DNA of 64,000 bases from Solimonas variicoloris DSM 15731 (GTDB taxonomy: Bacteria > Pseudomonadota > Gammaproteobacteria > Nevskiales > Nevskiaceae), in the NCBI RefSeq assembly GCF_000382285.1, contig NZ_KB907926.1, positions 1 to 64,000 of the forward strand, given 5' to 3'. This document shows, in pieces, positions 41,277 through 50,153 of the stretch (positions are counted from its first letter, which is position 1; each line of letters begins with the position of its first letter). The notes under the pieces were generated by a model. It saw only the letters and a list, made by a program, of their open reading frames with translations, searched no databases and was not told the origin of the DNA. Both the position numbers and the translations under genes were made by a program.

Positions 41277-42131
41277 ATGACCGCTCCGACGCCTCCGACC
41301 GACGTATCCGCGACCGTACAGCGCGCCCTCGCCGAGGACATCGGCAGCGGCGACGTCACCGCCCGCCTCGTGCCGGCGGAACAGACCGCGAGCGCGACCG
41401 TGATCTCGCGCGAGGCCGCGGTAATCTGCGGCCGTCCCTGGGTCGACGCCGTGTTCGCCGCACTCGACCCGACGATCGCGATCCGCTGGCTCGTCGCCGA
41501 AGGCGAACGCGTCGTCCCCGATCAGCGCCTCTACGAGTTGCACGGCCCGGCGCGAGCGTTGCTGACCGGTGAGCGCACGGCGCTGAACTTCCTGCAGACG
41601 CTGTCCGGCACCGCGACCGCGGTGCGCCAGTACGTCGACGCCGTGACCGGCACCGGCTGCAAGATCGCCGACACGCGCAAGACCCTGCCCGGCCTGCGCA
41701 ATGCGCAGAAGTACGCGGTGCTCTGCGGCGGCGGCATCAACCACCGCATCGGCCTCTACGACGGCATCCTCATCAAGGAAAACCACGTCGCCGCCGCCGG
41801 CGGCATCCGCCAGGCGATCGCCAATGCCCGCGCGCTGAACGCCGGCGTGCCGCTGATGACGGAAGCCGAGGATTTCGATCAGGTGCAGGCCGCGCTGGAG
41901 GCCGACGTCGACCTGCTGCTGGTCGACGACTTCACGCTGCCGCAGATCCGCGAGGCCGTGCAGCTGACGCGCGCGCACCGCGCGCGCGGCGGCCGGACCG
42001 TCATCGAATATTCGGGCGGCGCAACGCTGGAGACGGTCCGCGCCATCGCCGAATGCGGCGTCGACCGCATCGCGATCGGCGCGATCACCAAACACGTGCG
42101 CGCCGTCGACCTGTCGATGCGCTTCGCCTGA
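41277..42131 (+). CDS. nadC: Nicotinate-nucleotide pyrophosphorylase (carboxylating)
   Basis: 284 residues. ALAEDIGSGDVTA (about 15-27), ERTALNFLQTLSGTAT (about 99-114), DTRKTLPGLR (about 132-141), CGGGINHRIGLYDGILIKENH (in parts) and the final GVDRIAIGAITK are conserved in QAPRTase. It converts quinolinate and PRPP to nicotinate mononucleotide, the step after NadA (29426). Its TGA is part of a palindrome shared with the convergent aminotransferase. Confidence 0.96.
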   Translation: MTAPTPPTDVSATVQRALAEDIGSGDVTARLVPAEQTASATVISREAAVICGRPWVDAVFAALDPTIAIRWLVAEGERVVPDQRLYELHGPARALLTGERTALNFLQTLSGTATAVRQYVDAVTGTGCKIADTRKTLPGLRNAQKYAVLCGGGINHRIGLYDGILIKENHVAAAGGIRQAIANARALNAGVPLMTEAEDFDQVQAALEADVDLLLVDDFTLPQIREAVQLTRAHRARGGRTVIEYSGGATLETVRAIAECGVDRIAIGAITKHVRAVDLSMRFA

Positions 42132-42148
42132 GCGGCGCCGCTCAGGCG
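42125..42148. terminator. Palindrome spanning two convergent stop codons
   Basis: A perfect 24-base palindrome CGCCTGAGCGGC/GCCGCTCAGGCG contains the GCC-TGA ends of both nadC (plus) and the aminotransferase (minus). It can form a 10- to 12-bp stem in either transcript. No T-run follows. Confidence 0.55.
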
Positions 42149-43272
42149 CGCAGCGCGCGCACCGCCGCCTCGAAGCGCTGCACTGCGCCGTCGACATCGG
42201 CAAGCTTGTCGAGCCCGAACAGGCCGACGCGGAAGCTGCGGAAGCCTTCGGGCTCGCCGCACATCAGCGGCACGCCGGCGGCCGTCTGCAGGCCGAGCGC
42301 GGCGAAGCGGCGGCTGCTGCTGATCTCGACGTCGTCGGTGTAGGCGACGACCACGCTCGGCGCCTCGTAGCCCTCGGCGGCGACGCTCGGATAGCCGTGC
42401 CGCGCGAGCACCGCGCGAATCTGCGTGCCAAGCGCCCACTGCGCCTCGCGCAGCGTCTCGATACCGGCGGCCAGCGTCTTCTGCATCGCGTCGCGCAGCG
42501 TCAGCAGCGCATCGGTCGGCATCGTCGCGTGGTAGGCGTGGCCGCCGTCCTCGTAGGCCTGCATGATCTGCTGCCACTTCTTCAGGTCGGCCGCGAAACT
42601 GGTGCTGCGCGTCTGCTCGAGGCGCCGCCGCGCCTCGGCGCCGAGCATGACCAGCGCCGCGCACGGGCTCGCCGACCAGCCCTTCTGCGGCGCCGTCAGC
42701 AGCACGTCGATGCCGCAGGCCTGCATGTCGACCCAGATCGCGCCGGACGCGACGCAATCGAGCACCAGCAGGCCGCCGTGCGCGTGCACGGCCGCGGCGG
42801 TGCGACGCAGGTAATCGTCGGGCAGGATCAGGCCGGCCGCGGTCTCGACGTGGGCCAGAAACACGACGTCCGGACGCTCGCGCGCGATCGCAGTTTCGAG
42901 TTCGTCGATCGACGGCGGCGCGAACGGCGACTTCGGCGCGTCGGCGACGGCGGACGCGCAAAGCACGGTCTCGCGCGACGGGATGCCGCCCATTTCGAAG
43001 ATCTGCGACCAGCGGTAGCTGAACCAGCCGTTGCGCACGACCAGGCAGTGCCGTCCCGAACCGAACTGGCGCGCGACCGCCTCCATGCCGAAGGTGCCGC
43101 CGCCCGGCACGATGGCGACGGCATCCGCCTGGTAGACCGACTTCAGGGTCGCCGAGATGTCGCGCATCGCCTGCTGAAAACGCTGCGACATGTGATTGGT
43201 CGCCCGGTCGTTGAAAACGACCGAGTACTCGAGCAGGCCGTCCGGATCGACCGACGAAAAGAAGCGCGACAT
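42142..43272 (-). CDS. Class V aminotransferase, alanine-glyoxylate aminotransferase family
   Basis: 376 residues, PLP fold type I. The Schiff-base lysine is in TAPQKGWSASP (about 186-196), with a preceding LDCVASG aspartate and the AHVETAAGLIL segment; RVGLFGLD near the C-terminus is the usual end region. Family members move amino groups from Ala/Ser to glyoxylate or act on phosphonates. It lies 106 bases after the DadA-like gene in the same direction, behind the glycine riboswitches, which suggests it handles glyoxylate made from glycine. The exact substrates are inferred only from context. Confidence 0.87.
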   Translation of the reverse strand: MSRFFSSVDPDGLLEYSVVFNDRATNHMSQRFQQAMRDISATLKSVYQADAVAIVPGGGTFGMEAVARQFGSGRHCLVVRNGWFSYRWSQIFEMGGIPSRETVLCASAVADAPKSPFAPPSIDELETAIARERPDVVFLAHVETAAGLILPDDYLRRTAAAVHAHGGLLVLDCVASGAIWVDMQACGIDVLLTAPQKGWSASPCAALVMLGAEARRRLEQTRSTSFAADLKKWQQIMQAYEDGGHAYHATMPTDALLTLRDAMQKTLAAGIETLREAQWALGTQIRAVLARHGYPSVAAEGYEAPSVVVAYTDDVEISSSRRFAALGLQTAAGVPLMCGEPEGFRSFRVGLFGLDKLADVDGAVQRFEAAVRALRA

Positions 43273-43378
43273 CTGCTGACTCCCGCGGGTTCGCAGCCCG
43301 TCTGGTGAGGGGGGGAGGCGGCATTGTAGCCGCCCCCACCTCCCCGCCCGCCGCGCCGGACGGCGGAACGCGGCCGCG

Positions 43379-44671
43379 CTAGGCGGCAGCGACGCTCAGC
43401 GTCGGCTTGCGCTCCGGCAGACCGCAGAACGCGAAGTCGCAGTCGGGGCGGCGGCCGTCGATGATGTCGGCGATCGCGCGGCCCGAGCCGCAGCCGTGCG
43501 TCCAGCCCAGCGTGCCGTGACCGGTGTTGAGATACAGGCCCTCGACCTTGCTGCGGCCGATGTACGGCACGTTGCCCGGCGTCGCCGGACGCAGGCCGGT
43601 CCAGTGCTGCGCCAGTTCCGCACGGCTCAGGCCCGGGAAGACCTGCAAGGTGCGCTGCACGATCGCCTCGCAGCGCACCCGGTTGAGTGCCATCGAATAG
43701 CCGTCGAACTCGGCGGTGCCGGCGACGCGCAGGCGATCGCCGAAGCGCGAGAACACCAGCTTGAACTCGTCGTCGGTCAGGCTCGCGGTCGGCGCCAGCG
43801 CCGGTTCGAGCACCGGCAGCGTGATCGAATAGCCCTTCACCGGATAGATATCGAGCGCGACGCCGGCGGTGCGCGCGAGCTGCGGGCTGAAGCTGCCGAG
43901 CGCCAGCACGTAGGCGTCGGCCTTCTCGACCTGGTAGGCGCCGGTCTCGTCGGCATACTCGACGCCGAGCATGCGCCCGCCCTCGGCATGCAGGCGCTGG
44001 ATGCGCACGCCATAGCGGAACTGCACGCCGCGCTCGGCGCAGCGCGCCGCCAGTCCGGTCGTGAACTTGTGCACGTCGCCCGATTCATCGGCGCTGGTGT
44101 AGGTCGCGCCGGCCAGCTGCGAGCGGATCTGCGCCAGCGCCGGCTCGATGCGGACCACCTCGTCGGCGTCGATCACGCGCCGCTCGCAGCCGATCTCGCG
44201 CATGATGCGCGCCGGCTCGATCGCCAGATCGAATTCCTTGGCGCTCGTGTAGTAGTGCAGGATGCCGCGCTCGAGATGGTCGTACTCGACACCGGCCTCG
44301 ACGCGCAGCGCCTGCAGGCTTTCGCGGCTGTAGGTGCCGAGGCGCACGAGCTGGATCATGTTGTGCGTCGAGCGCCTGGCGCTGCACTCGCGCAGGAACT
44401 TCATACCCCAGGACCACTGCGTCGGATCGGCGCGCAGGCGGAACAGCAGCGGCGCGTCTTCCTTGCCGAGCCAGCGCAGCATCTTGCCCGGCGCCGACGG
44501 ATTGGCCCAGGGCTCGGCGTGGCTCACCGAGATCTGGCCGCCGTTGCCGAAGCTGGTCTCGCGCGCCGCGCCGGCATTGCGTTCGAGCACCACCACCTCG
44601 TGCCCGGCCTTCGCCAGATACCACGCCGAGGCCACGCCGATCACGCCGGCGCCCATCACGATCACTTTCAT
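43379..44671 (-). CDS. dadA: DadA-type FAD-dependent amino acid dehydrogenase
   Basis: 430 residues. The dinucleotide motif VIVMGAGVIGVASAWYLAKAG (first 20 are the Rossmann turn) opens the protein. SFGNGGQISVSHAEPWANP (about 43-61) and the C-terminal HWTGLRPATPGNVPYIG (about 360-376) plus NTGHGTLGWTHGCGSG are DadA hallmarks. It oxidises small D-amino acids to the keto acid and ammonia, passing electrons to quinone. Because two tandem glycine riboswitches precede it, glycine (to glyoxylate) is a plausible substrate. GGAGC precedes ATG 44671. Confidence 0.9.
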   Translation of the reverse strand: MKVIVMGAGVIGVASAWYLAKAGHEVVVLERNAGAARETSFGNGGQISVSHAEPWANPSAPGKMLRWLGKEDAPLLFRLRADPTQWSWGMKFLRECSARRSTHNMIQLVRLGTYSRESLQALRVEAGVEYDHLERGILHYYTSAKEFDLAIEPARIMREIGCERRVIDADEVVRIEPALAQIRSQLAGATYTSADESGDVHKFTTGLAARCAERGVQFRYGVRIQRLHAEGGRMLGVEYADETGAYQVEKADAYVLALGSFSPQLARTAGVALDIYPVKGYSITLPVLEPALAPTASLTDDEFKLVFSRFGDRLRVAGTAEFDGYSMALNRVRCEAIVQRTLQVFPGLSRAELAQHWTGLRPATPGNVPYIGRSKVEGLYLNTGHGTLGWTHGCGSGRAIADIIDGRRPDCDFAFCGLPERKPTLSVAAA

Positions 44672-44731
44672 CTCAAGCTCCAAAGAAAATGGTGAGGCAG
44701 CGCGGCGACTCGCACCACGCAACCGAAACCC

Positions 44732-44920
44732 CACTGTCCTTTTGCCTGAGAGATTCACCGCACCCCGACGCGGCTTGCCCCTTCGGCGGCCGCTCGACCG
44801 TTGCCGGCGCGGCGCTCTCCAGTTTGTGTGCTGCTTCCAGTATCGAGGCCTGAGCGTTTCGGGTCTGCGCCTTCGGCAGCGCGGCCCCGACGGCAGGGCG
44901 CGCGCGTTCTCCTGGGTTTA
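44732..44920 (-). promoter_or_regulatory. Tandem glycine riboswitch, gene-proximal copy
   Basis: Read on the minus strand, aptamer 1 (about 44920-44838) has GGAGAACGCG, GCCGAAGGCGCAGAC and ACGCTCAGGC. Aptamer 2 (about 44823-44733) has ACTGGAGAGCGCC, GCCGAAGGGGCAAG and CTCTCAGGCAAAAGGACAG. These are the conserved core blocks of the gcvT-type glycine aptamer in the usual two-aptamer order. The second aptamer ends about 60 bases before the dadA ATG, so control of translation or of early termination is possible. No T-run terminator is visible. Confidence 0.92.
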
Positions 44921-45109
44921 CCACGCGAGGGTATGGATGAGTGCGTGAAATGGCCGCCAGCATCGACCGACCGCGATCGCCGCGCGCGCACGCGCTGCAG
45001 GCGATCTTTCTTCGACGATGGCACGGCGGGCCGAAGCCCGAATCCTCCTCTGTCCCGGACGCGAAACGACACCGCAACCCCGCTATACGAGGCAACCGGC
45101 GCCGCTCCC

Positions 45110-45292
45110 GCTGTCCTGGGGCCTGAAAGATTCGGCACGCCGCGGACGGCGACCTTGCTTCTTCGGCGGACCCGCTCGCGCGGATCACTCTTCAGACGGC
45201 AAACAGCGACGCAGTACAGGGACCTGAGCGTTTATGGGAGTTTGCGCCTTCGGTGGGCCGCCGCTCCTGCCGGCTGCCGCTCTCCTGCGTGG
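45110..45292 (-). promoter_or_regulatory. Tandem glycine riboswitch, distal copy
   Basis: A second full pair of aptamers lies upstream of the first. Aptamer 1 (about 45292-45215) has GCAGGAGAGCGGC, CACCGAAGGCGCAAAC and ACGCTCAGGTCCCTGTACTG. Aptamer 2 (about 45205-45110) has GAAGAGTGATCC, GCCGAAGAAGCAAG and CTTTCAGGCCCCAGGACAG, somewhat degenerate. About 190 bases without coding potential separate it from the proximal copy, so the leader of dadA carries four glycine aptamers in series. Confidence 0.85.
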
Positions 45293-45407
45293 CTGGGTGA
45301 AATGTCCTGCCACCGGCAGGCCCGAAGCGGGCCGCAAGCGGCCAATCATTCGAGCACTCAGCATGCCACACGCGACCGCGGTCGCGCACGCCCCAGGCTC
45401 GCCGACC

Positions 45408-46184
45408 TCAGCCGGCGAGCAGGCGTTCGATCACCGGCCCGACGCGCGCCACGTCGCCGCTGCTGCGCCAGTCGACGCGCCCCGCCTGGGCCTCGGGCGC
45501 CAGCAGCCCCTCGCGCTCGAGCACGCGGCGCGCCTGGCGGGCGACCGCCGCGCCGGTATCAAGCAGCGTCACCGCCGGCCCGGCGATCTCGGCGATGGCC
45601 GGCCGCAGGAACGGATAGTGGGTGCAGCCGAGCACCAGCGTATCGGCGCCGTCGCGCAGCAGCGGCTCGATGTAGCGACGCAGCAGCGCGCGCAGCGCCG
45701 GACTGTCGAGTTCGCCGCGCTCGACGAATTCGACCAGGCCCGGACAGGGCTGGGTGATGACGCGCACGCCGTCGCCGTGCTCGGCCTGCAGGCGCAGAAA
45801 CTTGTCACCGGCCAGCGCCGCGCCGGTCGCCAGCACGCCGACCACGCCGCTGCGCGTCTGTCGCACCGCCGGCTTGATCGCCGGCTCGATGCCGACGAAG
45901 CTCAACGGATAGGTCGCGCGCAGCTGCTCGACGGCGGCGATCGTCGCCGTGTTGCAGGCGACGACGATCAGCTTGGCGCCGGCGGCGAGCAGCTCGTCGG
46001 TGATCGCGAAGGCGCGCGCCGCGATCTCGATCGCCGGCTTGCCGCCGTACGGGCAATGACCGCTGTCGGCGTAATAGATGAAATGCTCGTGCGGCAGCTC
46101 GCGGCGCAGCTCGCGCAGCACCGACAGGCCGCCGACACCCGAATCGAACACGCCGATCGGCGCGGCCGTGCGCCCGGCGCTCAC
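45408..46184 (-). CDS. murI: Glutamate racemase
   Basis: 258 residues. IGVFDSGVGGLSVLREL (about 10-26, first catalytic region), VVACNTATI (first catalytic Cys, about 78) and LGCTHYPFL (second Cys, about 190) are intact. It supplies D-glutamate for peptidoglycan. The start is GTG 46184, which overlaps the upstream hydrolase stop as GTGA; longer frames run antisense through that gene. It is the last gene of a five-gene minus-strand run. Confidence 0.95.
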   Translation of the reverse strand: MSAGRTAAPIGVFDSGVGGLSVLRELRRELPHEHFIYYADSGHCPYGGKPAIEIAARAFAITDELLAAGAKLIVVACNTATIAAVEQLRATYPLSFVGIEPAIKPAVRQTRSGVVGVLATGAALAGDKFLRLQAEHGDGVRVITQPCPGLVEFVERGELDSPALRALLRRYIEPLLRDGADTLVLGCTHYPFLRPAIAEIAGPAVTLLDTGAAVARQARRVLEREGLLAPEAQAGRVDWRSSGDVARVGPVIERLLAG

Positions 46185-47074
46185 TCGTCGCCTCCGGCTT
46201 CGGCGATCGCCGCGACTGGCGGCGGCGAATGCGGATGCGGCGCCAGATCGCGCGGCCGCAAGCGGCGACCGTCGCGCGGCCGCGCCGGCGCCGCACGCGC
46301 GCGCAGGAAGCGCCCGACCAGCTCGTTGAAGATCTCCGGCCGCTCGGCCGGCAGCGCGTGATGCGCACCCGCGACGATGTGCAGACGCGCGCAAGGCAGC
46401 GCATGCGCGAAGCGCACCGTCTCCTCGCGCGTGAAGAAATCATGCTCGGCGCCGACCACCAGCACCGGCATGCGCAGCTGGCCGAGCCGCGGCAGCACTG
46501 ACCAGCGGCCGAGCGCCGCCAGCGCCGAGAGATAGGCGTAGCGCGTGTTGCGCGCGCCGCGCGCGATGCTCTTGCGCCGCGCTTCGGCCTGATCGCGGCC
46601 GGGATACATGCGCGTCGCCCCGATGCGCGACAGGCGCGCCGGCCCGAGCAGGCCCATCACCAGCCAGCGATAGCCGAATTCGAGATGGTGGCGCAGCGTC
46701 TGCGGCCGGAACATCGGCATGCTGTTGGCGATGACCAGGCGCTCGACGCGGCCGCCGCCGTCGAGCGCCAGCTGCTGGGCGATCGCGCCGCCCATCGAAT
46801 GCCCGACCAGCGCGAAGCGCTCGACACCGAGCGCGGCGAGCAGCGTGGCGACGTCACGCGCCAGCCGCCGGATCGTGAACAGGCGCCGGCCGTGACCGCT
46901 GGCGCCGAAACCGCGCAGATCCGGGGCGATCACGCGGTAGTGCTGCGCGAAATGCCCGATCTGGTGCTCCCAGTCGAGATGGCTGCCACCGAGGCCGTGC
47001 ACCAGCACCAGCGGCGGGCCGGAGCCCGCCTCGGCGTAGTGCATGTCGAAATCGTCAACGCGTAGCTGCGGCAT
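46181..47074 (-). CDS. Alpha/beta fold hydrolase
   Basis: 297 residues. LVHGLGGSHLDWEHQI (oxyanion region, about 24-39), APDLRGFGASG, and the nucleophile elbow ALVGHSMGGAIAQ (Ser about 92) are clear; GAEHDFFT holds the acid and GAHHALPAERPEIF the histidine. The C-terminal 30 residues are Arg/Pro-rich and outside the fold. The substrate is unknown; the sequence is of the general esterase/epoxide-hydrolase-like group. It overlaps murI by 4 bases and follows sppA by 5. Confidence 0.88.
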   Translation of the reverse strand: MPQLRVDDFDMHYAEAGSGPPLVLVHGLGGSHLDWEHQIGHFAQHYRVIAPDLRGFGASGHGRRLFTIRRLARDVATLLAALGVERFALVGHSMGGAIAQQLALDGGGRVERLVIANSMPMFRPQTLRHHLEFGYRWLVMGLLGPARLSRIGATRMYPGRDQAEARRKSIARGARNTRYAYLSALAALGRWSVLPRLGQLRMPVLVVGAEHDFFTREETVRFAHALPCARLHIVAGAHHALPAERPEIFNELVGRFLRARAAPARPRDGRRLRPRDLAPHPHSPPPVAAIAEAGGDE

Positions 47075-47079
47075 CGCGC

Positions 47080-48972
47080 TCAGCGGCTGTGGCCACCCTG
47101 CTGCGGCGTGCAGAAGCACTGCGCGTACATGCCGCGCGGATCGTTGAAGCCGGACAGCCAGCGCTCGATATCAGTCTGCGCGCTGAGCGTCTGCAGCCAG
47201 CCGCGCATGCCCGCCGGCATCCAGGCGAGCTGCGCGCGGCCGTAGAAGCGCGACAGGAAGTCGAGCGCAAACTCGCGCTTCGGCGCCATCTCCAGCAGCT
47301 CGTAGTCGCCGTCCTCGATGCCGGCGAGCTTGGCCGCGGCGTCGGCAGCCTGCTGCAGACCGCCGATGTCGTCGACCAGGCCCAGGGCCTTGGCGTGCGC
47401 TCCGCTCCAGACACGGCCGCGGGCGATCTCGTTGACCTTCTCGACCGGGATGTCGCGGGCCTTCGACACGCCGCCGATGAAGTCGCGGTAGCCCTTGTCG
47501 ATCTGCGCCTGGATGATGCGGCCGAGTTCGGCCGACAGCGGCCGGTCGATGCGTAGCGTGCCGGCCAGCGGCGTGGTGCCGACGCCGTCGGTGTGGATGC
47601 CGAGCTTGGCGAGCCCGCGGTCGATCGTCGGGATCATGCCGAAGATGCCGATCGAGCCGGTGACCGTCGAGTCGTGCGCGTAGATCTGGTCGGCGTCCAT
47701 CGCCACCCAGTAGCCGCCGCTGGCGGCGACCGTCGACATCGACGCGACCACCGGCTTGCCGTCGGCCTTCAGCGCCTGCACCTCGCGACGGATCTGCTCG
47801 GAGGCCCAGACGCTGCCGCCCGGCGAGTTGACGCGCAGCACGACGGCCGAGATGTCGTCGTCGCGGCGCGCCTGATCGAGCAGGTCGGAAATGGTGTCGC
47901 CGCCGGCCTGGCCGACCTGACCGGTGCCGTCGACGATCTCGCCCTGCACCGCGACCAGTGCGATCGTGTGCGCGTCGTGGGCCTTGCCGCCCTTGAGCGT
48001 GCCCTCGCGCTCGACCGCCGACAGGTAGTCGAGATAGTAGATCTGCCGGAAGCTGCCGAGCTCGTCATCGAAACCGACGATCGCGCCCATGCGCTTGCGG
48101 AACTCGGCCTGCGTCTCGACGCTGCTCACCAGGCCGCTGGCCTTGGCGTAGGCGGCCGGATCGCCGCCGTGCGCCTCGAGCCCCGCGGCGAAGCGGCGCA
48201 CGTAGTCGTCGACCGCCGTCGCCGGCAGCTTGCGGCCTTCGGCCACGCCCTTGCCGTAGTCCTTCCACAGATCGCCGAGCCAGTCGAGGCTGGCGGCGCG
48301 CGCATCCGGCGACATGTCGTTGCGCGTGAACGGCTCGACCGCCGACTTGTACTCGCCGACGCGGAACACGTGCACGTCGACGCCGAGCTTGTCGAGGCCG
48401 TCCTTGAAGTAATTGTTGTAGCTGCTGAAGCCCTCGATCGACAGGCTGCCCATCGGGTCCATCACCACCTCGTCGGCCTGCGCCGCGGCGTAGTAATAAG
48501 CCTGCTCGTAGGACGGGCTCCAGGCGATGATCTTCTTGCCGGTGGCGCGGAAGTCCCGCATGGCCGCCGCCAGCTCCTCGAGCTGCGGCAGGCCGGCGTC
48601 GGCCAGACCGTCGAGCTTGAGCACCGCGAACGGAATGCGCGGATCGTCCTTGGCGGTTTCGAGGGCGTCGATCAGATCGCGCAGCGAGGACTGCGACGGC
48701 AGCTGGCCGTTGAGATTCTCGAGCAGGCGCTGGCTCGGATCCTCGTCGATCTGCTCGACCAGCACGCCGCTCGGCGCGAGCACCAGCGGCGTGTTGTGCT
48801 CGATGCGCAGGCCGCCGTGGCCGTTGCGCAGCAGCAACCAGATCGCTGCCAGCGAGCCGAGCACGAACACGATGGTGATCAGCTTGAGCAAGCCGCTGAC
48901 CAGCATCCACAGGAAATGGAACAGACGGCCGAGTACCGAACGTCCGCGCACGGGGGAGTGGCTGTCGCTCAT
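47080..48972 (-). CDS. sppA: Signal peptide peptidase SppA (67-kDa type)
   Basis: 630 residues, twice the length of the short SppA forms because two peptidase S49 domains are fused. One N-terminal membrane anchor is at about 20-45 (LLKLITIVFVLGSLAAIWLL). GEYKSAVEPF (about 205-214) carries the catalytic lysine and STVAASGGYWVAMDAD (about 415-430) the catalytic serine. TVTGSIGIFG follows. It degrades cleaved signal peptides in the membrane. ATG 48972 has AGGA upstream; a TTG two codons earlier is the alternative. Confidence 0.95.
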   Translation of the reverse strand: MSDSHSPVRGRSVLGRLFHFLWMLVSGLLKLITIVFVLGSLAAIWLLLRNGHGGLRIEHNTPLVLAPSGVLVEQIDEDPSQRLLENLNGQLPSQSSLRDLIDALETAKDDPRIPFAVLKLDGLADAGLPQLEELAAAMRDFRATGKKIIAWSPSYEQAYYYAAAQADEVVMDPMGSLSIEGFSSYNNYFKDGLDKLGVDVHVFRVGEYKSAVEPFTRNDMSPDARAASLDWLGDLWKDYGKGVAEGRKLPATAVDDYVRRFAAGLEAHGGDPAAYAKASGLVSSVETQAEFRKRMGAIVGFDDELGSFRQIYYLDYLSAVEREGTLKGGKAHDAHTIALVAVQGEIVDGTGQVGQAGGDTISDLLDQARRDDDISAVVLRVNSPGGSVWASEQIRREVQALKADGKPVVASMSTVAASGGYWVAMDADQIYAHDSTVTGSIGIFGMIPTIDRGLAKLGIHTDGVGTTPLAGTLRIDRPLSAELGRIIQAQIDKGYRDFIGGVSKARDIPVEKVNEIARGRVWSGAHAKALGLVDDIGGLQQAADAAAKLAGIEDGDYELLEMAPKREFALDFLSRFYGRAQLAWMPAGMRGWLQTLSAQTDIERWLSGFNDPRGMYAQCFCTPQQGGHSR

Positions 48973-48994
48973 CGGCAAAGATCCTTTCGCGTGC

Positions 48995-50116
48995 TCAGAC
49001 GCGCTTCATGATCACGGAACCGGCCGAGTAGCCGGCACCGAACGCGCACAGCACGACGATGTCGCCGGGCACGAGATCGTCGTGATACTTGTGGAACGCG
49101 ATCACCGAGCCCGCCGAGCTGGTGTTGGCGTATTCGTCGAGAATCACCGGCGCTTCCTCGATCGACGGGTCGCGGCCCAGCACCTTGCGCGCGATCAGCT
49201 CGTTCATGTTGAGGTTGGCCTGGTGCAGGAAGAAGCGCTTGACCTGGTCGGGCTCGACGCCGAGCGCGCCGAGATGCGCGCCGAGCAGCTCCGACACCAT
49301 CGGCACCACTTCCTTGAAGACCTTGCGGCCTTCCTGGCGGAACAGCACGTCGTCCCACGGCCGCGGCGGCACCTCGCACTCGTTGAGGAAGCCGAAGTTG
49401 TTGCGGATGTTGCTCGAGAACTGCGTCGCCAGCTTGGTGCCGAGCACCTCGAAGCGGGTCTTCGACACGGCGCCTTCGAGCGGCTCGACCAGCACCGCGG
49501 TGGCGGCGTCGCCGAAGATGAAATGACAGTCGCGGCTGCGCCAGTTCAGATGGCCGCTGCAGACCTCGGGATTGATGACCAGCACCGCGCGCGCGCTGCC
49601 CTGACGCACCGCGTCGACCGCTGCCTGGATGCCGAACGCCGCCGAAGCGCAGGCCACGTTCATGTCGTAGGCGAAGCCCTGGATGCCGAGCAGCGCCTGG
49701 ATCTCGACCGACAGCGCCGGATAGGCGCGCGGCGGATTCGAGCACGCGACGATCACGAAATCGACGTCGGCCGCCGTGCGGCCGGCGCGCTCCAGCGCCT
49801 GGCGGGCCGCGGCGATGCCCATGTCGGCGAGCAGCGAGGGCTCGTCGTTGCTGCGCGTCGGCAGCCGCGGCCGCATGATGTCGATATTGAGCACGCCGGT
49901 CTTGTCGAGCACGTAGCGCGACTTGATGCCCGAGGCCTTGACGATGAATTCGCTGCTCGACGGCTGCAGCGGCGCGGTGGTGCCGGCGGCGATCGCCTCG
50001 GCATGCTCGGCGTTGTAGCGCTCGACGTAGGCGTTGTAGCAGGCCACCAGCTCGTCGTTGGAGATCGACTGCGCAGGCGTGAAGAGTCCGGTGCCGGTAA
50101 TCGCGGCTTTGATCAT
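48995..50116 (-). CDS. 3-oxoacyl-ACP synthase III family protein (PA3286-like)
   Basis: 373 residues, longer than FabH. The active-site cysteine is in MNVACASAAFGIQAAV (about 143-158), the His in FLHQANLNMNELIA (about 294-307) and the Asn in DEYANTSSAGSV (about 324-335), so the Cys-His-Asn triad is complete. Length and motifs match the Pseudomonas PA3286 group, which uses medium-chain acyl-CoA with malonyl-ACP and so shunts beta-oxidation products into fatty acid synthesis. It lies 22 bases before sppA and 37 after a hydrolase. The substrate is inferred from the family. Confidence 0.88.
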   Translation of the reverse strand: MIKAAITGTGLFTPAQSISNDELVACYNAYVERYNAEHAEAIAAGTTAPLQPSSSEFIVKASGIKSRYVLDKTGVLNIDIMRPRLPTRSNDEPSLLADMGIAAARQALERAGRTAADVDFVIVACSNPPRAYPALSVEIQALLGIQGFAYDMNVACASAAFGIQAAVDAVRQGSARAVLVINPEVCSGHLNWRSRDCHFIFGDAATAVLVEPLEGAVSKTRFEVLGTKLATQFSSNIRNNFGFLNECEVPPRPWDDVLFRQEGRKVFKEVVPMVSELLGAHLGALGVEPDQVKRFFLHQANLNMNELIARKVLGRDPSIEEAPVILDEYANTSSAGSVIAFHKYHDDLVPGDIVVLCAFGAGYSAGSVIMKRV

Positions 50117-50153
50117 GGCTTCAGGATGAGGGGTCCGTGGGATGGCGCCGATT

